From positions 23,335 to 87,334 of the forward strand of contig WRAB01000009.1 of the NCBI GenBank assembly GCA_009780435.1: a DNA stretch of 64,000 nucleotides. Direction: 5' to 3'. Numbering within the stretch: position 1 is the first letter of the stretch; the number at the start of each line of letters is the position of its first letter. The position numbers and the translations under genes were made by a program. A model generated the notes under the pieces. That model was not told where the DNA came from. It did not search any database and was given only the letters and a program-made list of their open reading frames with translations. The DNA comes from Oscillospiraceae bacterium. GTDB taxonomy: Bacteria > Bacillota > Clostridia > Oscillospirales > Oscillospiraceae. Shown one piece after another: positions 1 to 7,580 of the stretch.

Positions 1-97
1 GATCGGTTGGTTGCGCCTAGTGGGAGAATTTTTTACAATGTTGTGGTGGGTTAGATCACGTTTTAAAGGCACTACTGGGCCACATACTGACCCTTGT

Positions 98-1135
98 CTA
101 GGCCCCCAGTATTCTCACGGGAGTGAGACGCACTTCTCGTGTCCCGTCGCCAAGTTGAGCAATCCAATTATCTCCCCATGCCCACAGGCTGCCGTCAGCT
201 CTGATCGCCATGGTATGCCCAACTCCCGCCGACACGCTTGCCCAATCGTTATCTGTACCAATTTGTACAGGTGTGATTCTACGCTCACTCGTGCCGTCAC
301 CAAGCCCGCCGCCAAACGAAACTCCCCAAGCCCAAAGACTGCCGTCGGTTCTGATCGCCACGGTATTCCAAAATCTCGCCGACACACTTGACCAATCGCT
401 GTCTATGCCAACCTGCACAGATGTGTCGCTGGATTCCCCTGTACCGTCGCCAAGCTGGCCATGCCTATTTTGTCCCCAAGCCCAAAGACTCCCATCAGCT
501 GCGATGGCCACGGTGTGATCACTACCCACCGACACACTGACCCAGTCTCTGTCTGTGCCAATCTGTACGGGCGTGGCTCTCGCTTCCCTTGTGCCGTCGC
601 CAAGCTGGCCATGCCAGTTCTCCCCCCAGGCCCAAAGGCTCCCATCGGTTCTGAGCGCCACGGTGTGATCACTACCCACCGACACACTCGCCCAATTTTT
701 ATCTGTACCAATTTGTATCGGTGCGGCTCTCTCCTCCTCCGTCCCGTCGCCAAGCTGGCCACGCCGGTTCTCCCCCCAAGCCCAAAGGCTGCCGTCGGCT
801 CTGATCGCCATAGTGCGAGAATTTCCTGCCGCCACGCTTACCCAATCGCTATCTGTGCCAATCCGCACAGGCCTATTCCTGGAACGTGTTGTGCCGTCTC
901 CCAACGTGCCTCTGACATTTGAACCCCAGGCCCAAAGACTCCCGTCGGCTGCGATGGCCACGGTGTGGTGACTGCCCATTGTTACGGCTTGCACTGCGTC
1001 AGGCCGCCGGGCCTCTTCCAGCATCCGCGAAGCAAACACACCGCCCACAAGCACAGACAGTGCGAACAAAACCAGTAATATCTGCGCGGCAAAGGGCGTT
1101 ATCTTTTTCCAGGGTTTCTTTTTCGCTGTGGACAT
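98..1135 (-). CDS. RCC1-repeat (beta-propeller) protein with N-terminal membrane segment
   Basis: 345 residues from the chosen start. After a basic N-terminus there is one hydrophobic segment (about residues 13-36), then six repeats of about 51 residues, each with the core DGSLWAWG followed by LGDGT and a GTDxDW stretch. This is the RCC1/ATS1 repeat pattern, which folds as blades of a beta-propeller. The hydrophobic segment puts the propeller outside the membrane, either anchored or secreted. The start at 1135 is preferred over an upstream one at 1210 because a GGAGGG ribosome site lies just before it. The ligand or partner is unknown. It follows the oppCBDF operon on the same strand but is separated from it by a hairpin. 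Confidence 0.75.
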   Translation of the reverse strand: MSTAKKKPWKKITPFAAQILLVLFALSVLVGGVFASRMLEEARRPDAVQAVTMGSHHTVAIAADGSLWAWGSNVRGTLGDGTTRSRNRPVRIGTDSDWVSVAAGNSRTMAIRADGSLWAWGENRRGQLGDGTEEERAAPIQIGTDKNWASVSVGSDHTVALRTDGSLWAWGENWHGQLGDGTREARATPVQIGTDRDWVSVSVGSDHTVAIAADGSLWAWGQNRHGQLGDGTGESSDTSVQVGIDSDWSSVSARFWNTVAIRTDGSLWAWGVSFGGGLGDGTSERRITPVQIGTDNDWASVSAGVGHTMAIRADGSLWAWGDNWIAQLGDGTREVRLTPVRILGA

Positions 1136-1164
1136 AGCACCCTCCACTACTGTTGCACACAGTT

Positions 1165-1207
1165 TATAAAAATCATTGCGCCACCAACTGCGAAGCAGGG
1201 TGGCGCA
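1165..1207 (-). terminator. Probable terminator of the opp operon
   Basis: Minus-strand hairpin with 9-bp arms (TGCGCCACC at 1177-1185 paired with 1199-1207), followed on the minus strand by a T-rich run. It lies 60 bases after the oppF-like stop and 42 bases before the RCC1 gene start, so the RCC1 gene may depend partly on read-through; no clear separate promoter was seen. Confidence 0.6.
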
Positions 1208-1267
1208 CAAAATAAACTACTTTGCCTATAGCATGACACCTACCAAGCAAAATCTATCTGTTTAGCT

Positions 1268-2296
1268 CTATTCTTTCGTCGCCTTGTTCTCGAAAGGCAG
1301 ATTTTTAAAATCCACTCTGCCGTCTTGCAACAGATGGCAGGCGACGGACTGGGCATCACCCAACTGATAAAAGCTGGGCTTTTCCACGCTACACCGCTCA
1401 TAGGCCCAGGGACAACGGGTATGGAACCGGCAACCCGCAGGGGGATTCACAGGGGACGGCACGTCGCCCGTGAGGATGATCCGCTCTTTTTTCTCGTCCA
1501 GGTTTGTGCTGGGGATCGAGGTCAACAGCGTATACGTATAGGGGTGTCCGGGGGTGTTGAATAGGGCTTTTTGGTCGGAAACTTCCACAATCTCCCCCAG
1601 GTACATAACAACGATCTTATCCGAAATATGCCGCACAACCCCCAGATCGTGGGAGATAAAGATATAGGTGAGTTTAAACCGTCGCTGGAGATCCATGAGC
1701 AGATTGAGCACCTGGGCCTGGATGGATACGTCAAGTGCCGATACCGCCTCGTCACAGATGATAAGCTTCGGCTTGACGGAGAGGGCCCGGGCGATGCCAA
1801 TCCGCTGGCGTTGGCCGCCAGAGAACTGGTGGGGGTAGAGATCCATCTGATGTTCTCCGATGCCGACTGCCTGCAACACCTCCGCCACATCCCGGCGGCG
1901 ATTGGCCCGCTCACCGATCTTTTGGATGGTCATGGCTTCGTCAATGGTCTGATAGACCGTCCGGCGGGGGTTGAGGGAGGCGTAGGGATCCTGGAAAATG
2001 ATCTGGATATCCCCTCTCAGGTTCCTGAGTTCCCGTTTGGAGAGTTTGAATAAATCCACACCGTTAAAAAAGGCCTGACCCCCATTTGGCTTTTCCAAGC
2101 GCATGAGGGAGCGCCCTGTGGTGGATTTGCCACAACCGGACTCACCTACGAGGCTCAATACTTCCCCCTCACGGACAACGAAACTGATATCGTCCACAGC
2201 TCTTACATAGTTGACCGTGCGGCCCAATATGCCGCCTTTGATGGGAAAATATTGTTTGAGATTTTGCACTTCCAGCAAAACTTTTCCGTCCGTCAT
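1268..2296 (-). CDS. oppF: Peptide ABC transporter ATP-binding protein (OppF/DppF type)
   Basis: 342 residues. Cytoplasmic ATPase of a peptide importer. Visible motifs: Walker A GESGCGKST, the signature SGGQRQRIGIARAL, Walker B LIICDEAVSALD and a switch His in ISHDLG. The C-terminal oligopeptide-transporter extension is present, with the Cys-rich GCRFHTRCPWAYERC stretch. The start at 2296 is chosen because an AAGGGGAG site precedes it and its ATG overlaps the stop of the upstream ATPase gene as ATGA, suggesting translational coupling. It is the last gene of a C-B-D-F operon. Whether the substrate is di- or oligopeptides, or nickel, cannot be told from sequence. Confidence 0.93.
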   Translation of the reverse strand: MTDGKVLLEVQNLKQYFPIKGGILGRTVNYVRAVDDISFVVREGEVLSLVGESGCGKSTTGRSLMRLEKPNGGQAFFNGVDLFKLSKRELRNLRGDIQIIFQDPYASLNPRRTVYQTIDEAMTIQKIGERANRRRDVAEVLQAVGIGEHQMDLYPHQFSGGQRQRIGIARALSVKPKLIICDEAVSALDVSIQAQVLNLLMDLQRRFKLTYIFISHDLGVVRHISDKIVVMYLGEIVEVSDQKALFNTPGHPYTYTLLTSIPSTNLDEKKERIILTGDVPSPVNPPAGCRFHTRCPWAYERCSVEKPSFYQLGDAQSVACHLLQDGRVDFKNLPFENKATKE

Positions 2297-3282
2297 GGTC
2301 TCTCCCCTTCCTGCCACTGATCGCCCTCATAGATGAAGCAGCGGACCTGACCGTGTTCGTCATCTTTCAATTCCGGCAGTGACTCTTGGCAGATATCCTT
2401 GGCGTAAGGACACCGTGGCGCAAAGGGGCAACCCGGCGGCAACTCATAGGGGCTGGGAACTGTACCCGAGATAATTTGCAATTCCTCGTCACTGTCCACC
2501 TCGTGACTGGGAATCGAGTTGAGCAATCCGATGGTATAGGGGTGTCTGGGGGCGGTGAACAGGGTGCGGACATCCGCGTACTCCACAATTTTACCGCAGT
2601 ACATCACCGCCACGTGATCGCACATCTCGGCGATGACGCCCAGATCGTGGGTAATCATAACGAGAGAAGTACCCAGTTCCTTTTGCAGATTCTTAATGAG
2701 TGCCAATATCTGTGCCTGGATCGTCACATCCAGAGCCGTTGTGGGTTCGTCGGCGATGAGAAGTTCTGGATTACAGGCCAGGGCGATGGCGATCATCACA
2801 CGCTGGCGCATCCCGCCGGAGAGTTCAAAGGGGTACAGTTTCACCCGCTTTTCCGGTTCGGGGATGCCGACCAATCGCAACATTTCGATGGACTTCTCCC
2901 AGGCCAGTTTCTTGGAGAGCTTCTGGTGGGTGCGGAGGGTTTCAGCGATCTGGTTGCCACAGGTCATGGTGGGGTTTAAGCTGGTCATAGGTTCCTGGAA
3001 GATCATGGAGATATGGTTGCCTCTGATCTTCATCATTTCCCGATCCGTTTTTTTCAGCAAATCCTCGCCTTTGAAGAGAATCTCACCGTCAACAATCTTC
3101 CCCGTCGTGCCGGCAAACAGGCGCAGGATCGAAAGGGACGTGATGGATTTGCCCGACCCAGACTCCCCTACCAGACCCAGAGTTGCACCTTTTTCAATGG
3201 AAAAACTGGTCCCGTTGACGGCTTTTACTTCCCCTTGCTCCGTATAGAAAGAGGTGCAAAGATTTTTTACTTCCAATATCAT
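2293..3282 (-). CDS. oppD: Peptide ABC transporter ATP-binding protein (OppD/DppD type)
   Basis: 329 residues. Partner ATPase of the OppF-like protein. Walker A is GESGSGKS, the signature is SGGMRQRVMIAIAL, Walker B is LLIADEPTTALDVT, and the C-terminal region has the family Cys motif (CPFAPRCPYAKDIC). The ATG at 3282 sits 7 bases after GGAGAGAG and begins MILEVKNL, the usual family N-terminus; an in-frame TTG at 3306 is less likely. The gene overlaps the next gene by 4 bases and starts 21 bases after the OppB-like stop, so the four genes form one operon. Confidence 0.93.
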   Translation of the reverse strand: MILEVKNLCTSFYTEQGEVKAVNGTSFSIEKGATLGLVGESGSGKSITSLSILRLFAGTTGKIVDGEILFKGEDLLKKTDREMMKIRGNHISMIFQEPMTSLNPTMTCGNQIAETLRTHQKLSKKLAWEKSIEMLRLVGIPEPEKRVKLYPFELSGGMRQRVMIAIALACNPELLIADEPTTALDVTIQAQILALIKNLQKELGTSLVMITHDLGVIAEMCDHVAVMYCGKIVEYADVRTLFTAPRHPYTIGLLNSIPSHEVDSDEELQIISGTVPSPYELPPGCPFAPRCPYAKDICQESLPELKDDEHGQVRCFIYEGDQWQEGERP

Positions 3283-3302
3283 AGTATCTCTCTCCTCTCT
3301 CC

Positions 3303-4226
3303 TCAAGTGACGTCAATGCGACGGTTGGCGACCCGATATAGAACATCTACAATGGTGTTCACCACCACAAAGATAAAGGCGATGACCATGATCCCCCCCT
3401 GGGCCAATGGGAAATCCCGGGTTAAAATCGACTGGACGATCATACGGCCCACGCCGTTAATGGCAAAGACCGATTCCGTAATAACCGCCCCGGCCAAAAG
3501 GCCGCCAAACTGCAAGCCCACCACCGTGATGACGGGGATTAAGGCGTTGCGCAGGGCGTGGCGGTAAATCACCTTGCGCTCCGGCAGACCTTTGGCATAG
3601 GCCGTGCGGATATAGTCCTGATTTAATACATCCAAGAGGCTGGCCCGGGTCATGCGAGCGATAATCGCAGAGCCTGTGATCCCCAGCATGGCGATGGGCA
3701 TAATCATCTGCTGCCAAGTCCCCCAACCCGACGTGGGCAACCACCCCAGATTCACCGCAAAGAACGTCATAAGCAGCATCCCAAACCAGAAGGTGGGCAT
3801 AGAGAGGCCGATGAGGGCGAATAGCATGAGCAGGGTATCTGCGATAGAATATTTCCTTGTGGCCGATACAATCCCCACTGCAAGGCCAATGAGCACGGAG
3901 ACGGCAGTCGCCATGACCGCCAGTTGTATGGTATTTCCGAATCGAACCTCGAATATTTCATCCACTACCGGACGATCCCCTCGAATGGTGCTACCCAAAT
4001 CCCCCTGCACAACACCCCAAATAAAGCGGAAATACTGTGTCGGCAAGGGATCGTTAAGTCCTAAATTCTCCCGCATCTGCTCAATCTGGGCGGGGCTTGC
4101 CGCCTCTCCGGCCATAATCACGGCGGGATCCCCCGGGATCAGGTGCAGCATCAAGAATACGAGAAGTGTCACGCCGAGGAGCACCGGAATCGTCTGTAAT
4201 AGTTTTCTTATTATAAATACAATCAT
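3303..4226 (-). CDS. oppB: Peptide ABC transporter permease (OppB/DppB type)
   Basis: 307 residues with an N-terminal membrane helix (about residues 9-30), a large external loop holding the family GDPA and LGLNDPLP stretches, then five more helices. The EAA loop (AYAKGLPERKVIYRHALRN, about residues 205-223) is the contact to the ATPases. Length is normal for the family. A ribosome site AGGGGTG precedes the ATG. It lies 10 bases after the OppC-like gene, so the order here is C then B, the reverse of the usual B-C order. Confidence 0.92.
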   Translation of the reverse strand: MIVFIIRKLLQTIPVLLGVTLLVFLMLHLIPGDPAVIMAGEAASPAQIEQMRENLGLNDPLPTQYFRFIWGVVQGDLGSTIRGDRPVVDEIFEVRFGNTIQLAVMATAVSVLIGLAVGIVSATRKYSIADTLLMLFALIGLSMPTFWFGMLLMTFFAVNLGWLPTSGWGTWQQMIMPIAMLGITGSAIIARMTRASLLDVLNQDYIRTAYAKGLPERKVIYRHALRNALIPVITVVGLQFGGLLAGAVITESVFAINGVGRMIVQSILTRDFPLAQGGIMVIAFIFVVVNTIVDVLYRVANRRIDVT

Positions 4227-4236
4227 CGTGTCACCC

Positions 4237-5121
4237 CTACTTCGTCTGTTTCGGTTCTAAGGCGTCTCGTAACCCGTCGCCCAAGAGATTGATAGACACA
4301 ACTAAAAACAGAATAAACAGGCCCGGGAATATCATAATATGGGACGCCCGCGCAAAGAACTCCCGGCCACCATCCAAGATACCGCCCCACTCCGGCGTCG
4401 GCGGCTGTACGCCCATGCCCAGGAATGAGAGGGCTGCAATAATCAAAACGGCTGAGGCCACATATATGGTGGACTGAATAATGAGGGGCGCTGAAATGTT
4501 GGGCAAAATATGTTTAAAGATGATCCGTGCGTCCGAGGCCCCCAGCGCCCGGGCGGCGTCCACGTACTCCAGCTTTTTCACCCCTAGGACAGAGCCACGG
4601 GTCACACGGGCAAAGGTGGGTATGGCAAAGATAGCGATGGCAATAATTATATTTCGTGTAGATGTCCCCAAAATTGTGATCAAGGTCAGGGCCAATATGA
4701 TGGCGGGCAACGCCATCATAATATTGATAATCCCCATAATAATAGTATCTAAGGCCTTGCCGTAATAGCCCGACATCAGGCCGATCAATATGCCGGCGGC
4801 GGCGCCAATCGCCGTAGCGGACAGGCTGATGGAGATGGAGACCCTCGTCCCATAGATGAGGCGTGAGAACAAATCCCGGCCCAGCCAATCCGTGCCCATG
4901 ATATGCTCGGAACACGGCTCCTGCAGACGTCTGCCCATGACTTGCTCATAGGGGTCAAACGGCGCAATGAAAGAGGCAAAGACGGCCACCAGAATAAACA
5001 TCAGTATGATGCTTCCCCCCACAATGACCTGGGGGTTCTTGTACAGCCGCCTTAAAATCACCCTGCGGTGAGAAAGGGGTTTTTTTGGCTTTTTGGAGGC
5101 ACCCACAGCGGTTTCTTGCAT
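4237..5121 (-). CDS. oppC: Peptide ABC transporter permease (OppC/DppC type)
   Basis: 294 residues. A basic cytoplasmic N-terminus (KKPKKPLSHRRVILRRLYKN) is followed by a first helix, an external loop carrying the family GTDWLGRDLFSRLIYG motif, and a five-helix core. The EAA loop is ARALGASDARIIFKHILPN. First gene of the operon. GAGGGAG precedes the ATG, and a consensus promoter lies about 150 bases upstream. It pairs with the OppB-like permease to form the membrane channel of the importer. Confidence 0.92.
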   Translation of the reverse strand: MQETAVGASKKPKKPLSHRRVILRRLYKNPQVIVGGSIILMFILVAVFASFIAPFDPYEQVMGRRLQEPCSEHIMGTDWLGRDLFSRLIYGTRVSISISLSATAIGAAAGILIGLMSGYYGKALDTIIMGIINIMMALPAIILALTLITILGTSTRNIIIAIAIFAIPTFARVTRGSVLGVKKLEYVDAARALGASDARIIFKHILPNISAPLIIQSTIYVASAVLIIAALSFLGMGVQPPTPEWGGILDGGREFFARASHIMIFPGLFILFLVVSINLLGDGLRDALEPKQTK

Positions 5122-5271
5122 AATTCTCCCTCATTCTTTACAGAATCGCTCTCTCCCAGGGACATGTGTCCTTGAGAAAGATTCATTTTTGTCCGTGCCG
5201 ACCCCTGCCGACACGGTGCAAACCACAAAAACAATCCATGAAATCGCTTTTGTATGATTCGCTAGTTGCTT

Positions 5272-5300
5272 ATTATATATTGTATGTTCCTTTCTGTCAA
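5272..5300 (-). promoter_or_regulatory. Consensus sigma-A promoter for oppCBDF
   Basis: On the minus strand there is a perfect TTGACA (5300-5295), a 17-base spacer and a perfect TATAAT (5277-5272). The transcript would have a leader of about 145 bases before the oppC start, containing several short inverted and direct repeats (for example AAGGACACATGTCCCT near 5159-5174) of unknown role. Confidence 0.75.
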
Positions 5301-5408
5301 CTATCTGCGATATCAACAAATTTTAGTAAAAATACATCAGATTCTGCAAGACTTTAAAGCAAGAAATATAAATCTATTGTAGAAATACAGAAAAAATTGA
5401 AAATGGGC

Positions 5409-5438
5409 TTGCTATTCCACAATCAGTTGTAGTATACT
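5409..5438 (+). promoter_or_regulatory. Probable promoter for oppA
   Basis: TTGCTA, an 18-base spacer, then TATACT, pointing at oppA with a leader of about 190 bases. A second TATAAT lies at 5607-5612, only 24 bases before the ATG, but without a convincing -35 box. The rest of the 514-base divergent region (5122-5635) shows no gene. Confidence 0.5.
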
Positions 5439-5635
5439 AAATCATTATTGCACCAAACTGTCATCTTGTGTTTTTGCAATCTTTTTTCCGTCACATGGCA
5501 ATTTTCACATTGTTGCACCACTTCTGCCTGGGCAAGGGCAGGTGTGCTTCCGGCAATCTGAACCGCTCCAGATGACGGTGGAGTGATTGTTTTAACAAAT
5601 ATACAATATAATAATAGAAGGGAATTTGAAAAAGT

Positions 5636-7438
5636 ATGATTAGGAAACATTCAAAAGCATTCGCCTTTATTGCAATCATTCTCATGATGGCAATGCTGGT
5701 TACGGCTTGCACACCGGCGGCTCCCGGCCCCGCAGAAGAGCCCCCCACACAACAGCAACCAGCCGAGACCCCGGGTGACGAAAACGGTGAGTCCCCGGCC
5801 GATGGCCGCGGCGGCGGCGAAGTGATTTTCGTCCAGATGTCTGAGGCCCCGTTCCTGGATCCCATCCGGCAGAACGACAGCGCCACCAGTGACATCACCA
5901 CCCAGATGATGGAAGGCCTGATGATGTTCACCGTCGAAGGTGATCTGGTTCCTCTGTTGGCAGAATCCTACCGTCCCATGACCCCTGTCGATGCCGGCAT
6001 GGATCTGGAAGCGCTGACCGCTGCATTTGAAGCATCTGTCGAGCAGGAGAACGAATCCCTCCTCGCCACTGTGGATGAGGACGATGAGGACGCACCGCAG
6101 CCGACTCTGAGAGAAATGCCCACCGACGCACGCTTGGAAGAATTTGTAGATTCCATTCTAATTTGGGAATTTGATCTGCGTCAAGACGTCTATTTCCACG
6201 ACGGCGCACTGTTCACCGCCGAGGCCGTGAAAATGTCCCTGGATAGAATCCTCAACCCCCAGGAGGCTGCCCCCGGCAGATTCATCCTTGATATGATCCG
6301 TGAAACCGAGGTTGTGGATGACCACACCGTCCGTCTCCACCTCTACTTCCCCTTCACTCCCATTCTTGCCCACCTGACCCACCAGGCGGCTTTCATCCAG
6401 TCTCCCTTGACCCTGGCCGAAGAGCTTGCCGGCGGCACGACTATTAACGAGAACCCCATCGGCACCGGGCCTTTCGTGTTTGAATATCTTGTCTCCGGTG
6501 ACTACACCAGACTGTCCGCCAACATGAACTACTGGAACGGCGCACCTGACATCGACTACTTGATCTTCCGCGTCATCCCCGAGACCGCCACCAGGCTCGC
6601 CATGCTCGACACCGGCGAAGCTCACGCCACTCTTGCGCTGACAGGCGACACGCCCACCATCGAAATGATGGGCGACCACGTGGACTGGTGGGCAATCCCC
6701 TCCACAACGATTAACTATATCGGCATTAACTGCTCCACCGGGCATCCCGCGTTACAGGATGCGCTTGTCCGCCAGGCGATCTCCATGGCAGTCAACCGCC
6801 AGGATATTCTTGACGCAGCGGCAGAGGGCAACGGCATTCTGGCCGTCGGCCCCGTCGGCCCCAATGTACTCCACAGCGCAACGGATACAACGCCCCTGCC
6901 CTTTGATCCGGACGCCGCCCAAGCACTTCTTGAGGAAGCCGGCTGGGGCGATGGATTCTCCCTGAACATCTGGTTCAACTACGGAAACGCCGGCCGTGCC
7001 ATGATGGCGGAAATCGTACAGTTCAACCTGGCGCAAATCGGTATTGACGTATCCATTGAGGCCCTTGAGTGGGGCGCTTATCTGGAGCGCACCGCCGCAG
7101 GTGAGCACGACATGTTCATCCTGGGCTGGGTCACCATGACCGGTGACGCCGACTACGGCATGTATTCCCTCTTCCACAGCTCAACCCACGGCAACGCAGG
7201 CAACCGTACGTTCTACACCAACGAGCGTGTTGATGCGCTCCTGGATGAAGGCCGTTCAGAGTCCAATCCTGCCCGCAGAGATGCCATCTATCGTGAGCTG
7301 ACAGAAATCCTCATCGAAGAGGCACCGTGGATCTTCCTGTTCCACCCCATCCAGCCTGTTGTTACCAACGGTATCACAGGCCTCGGCGTGGACTTCAACT
7401 TCACACCCTTCTTCCACAACGTGAGACTTCTGGACTAG
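5636..7438 (+). CDS. oppA: Peptide-binding lipoprotein of the ABC importer (OppA/DppA type)
   Basis: 600 residues, SBP family 5. A lipoprotein signal ends in LVTAC (Cys about residue 25), so the protein is lipid-anchored outside the membrane; a Pro/Glu-rich linker follows. Family stretches include DPIRQNDSATSD, a WEFDLRQDVYFHDG block and NPIGTGPFVF. Between the LLAESY strand and the WEF block there is an acidic insertion of about 60 residues (about 110-175, rich in Glu and Asp) that the family normally lacks. Transcribed divergently from the permease/ATPase operon and followed by a strong terminator. Substrate unknown. Confidence 0.92.
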   Translation: MIRKHSKAFAFIAIILMMAMLVTACTPAAPGPAEEPPTQQQPAETPGDENGESPADGRGGGEVIFVQMSEAPFLDPIRQNDSATSDITTQMMEGLMMFTVEGDLVPLLAESYRPMTPVDAGMDLEALTAAFEASVEQENESLLATVDEDDEDAPQPTLREMPTDARLEEFVDSILIWEFDLRQDVYFHDGALFTAEAVKMSLDRILNPQEAAPGRFILDMIRETEVVDDHTVRLHLYFPFTPILAHLTHQAAFIQSPLTLAEELAGGTTINENPIGTGPFVFEYLVSGDYTRLSANMNYWNGAPDIDYLIFRVIPETATRLAMLDTGEAHATLALTGDTPTIEMMGDHVDWWAIPSTTINYIGINCSTGHPALQDALVRQAISMAVNRQDILDAAAEGNGILAVGPVGPNVLHSATDTTPLPFDPDAAQALLEEAGWGDGFSLNIWFNYGNAGRAMMAEIVQFNLAQIGIDVSIEALEWGAYLERTAAGEHDMFILGWVTMTGDADYGMYSLFHSSTHGNAGNRTFYTNERVDALLDEGRSESNPARRDAIYRELTEILIEEAPWIFLFHPIQPVVTNGITGLGVDFNFTPFFHNVRLLD

Positions 7439-7455
7439 AATCGACCGTACAACAC

Positions 7456-7491
7456 AGAGACTGACGCATTTTGCGTCAGTCTCTTATTTTT
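7456..7491 (+). terminator. Terminator after oppA
   Basis: Perfect 12-bp stem (AGAGACTGACGC at 7456-7467 with 7473-7484), a 5-base loop, then a T-rich tail. Confidence 0.85.
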
Positions 7492-7504
7492 TAGCAAATT
7501 TTCC

Positions 7505-7534
7505 TTGTGCTCCCATGTCCATCTGTGGTATAGT
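7505..7534 (+). promoter_or_regulatory. Probable promoter for the SLH/5'-nucleotidase gene
   Basis: TTGTGC, an 18-base spacer and TATAGT preceded by TGG (extended -10). It lies 46 bases before the ATG at 7581, which has GGGAGGA upstream. Confidence 0.5.
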
Positions 7535-7580
7535 TAGGATATCTTGATTCACATCATTTTACTTTTGGGAGGACTGCTCA

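Noticed and set aside
1..97. Gene or terminator at the left edge
   Set aside because: Only an imperfect inverted repeat (near 72-80 and 101-110) after the RCC1 gene stop; no open frame with support.
5122..5635. Riboswitch in the opp divergent region
   Set aside because: Promoters and short repeats are visible, but no known riboswitch or T-box core was recognised.
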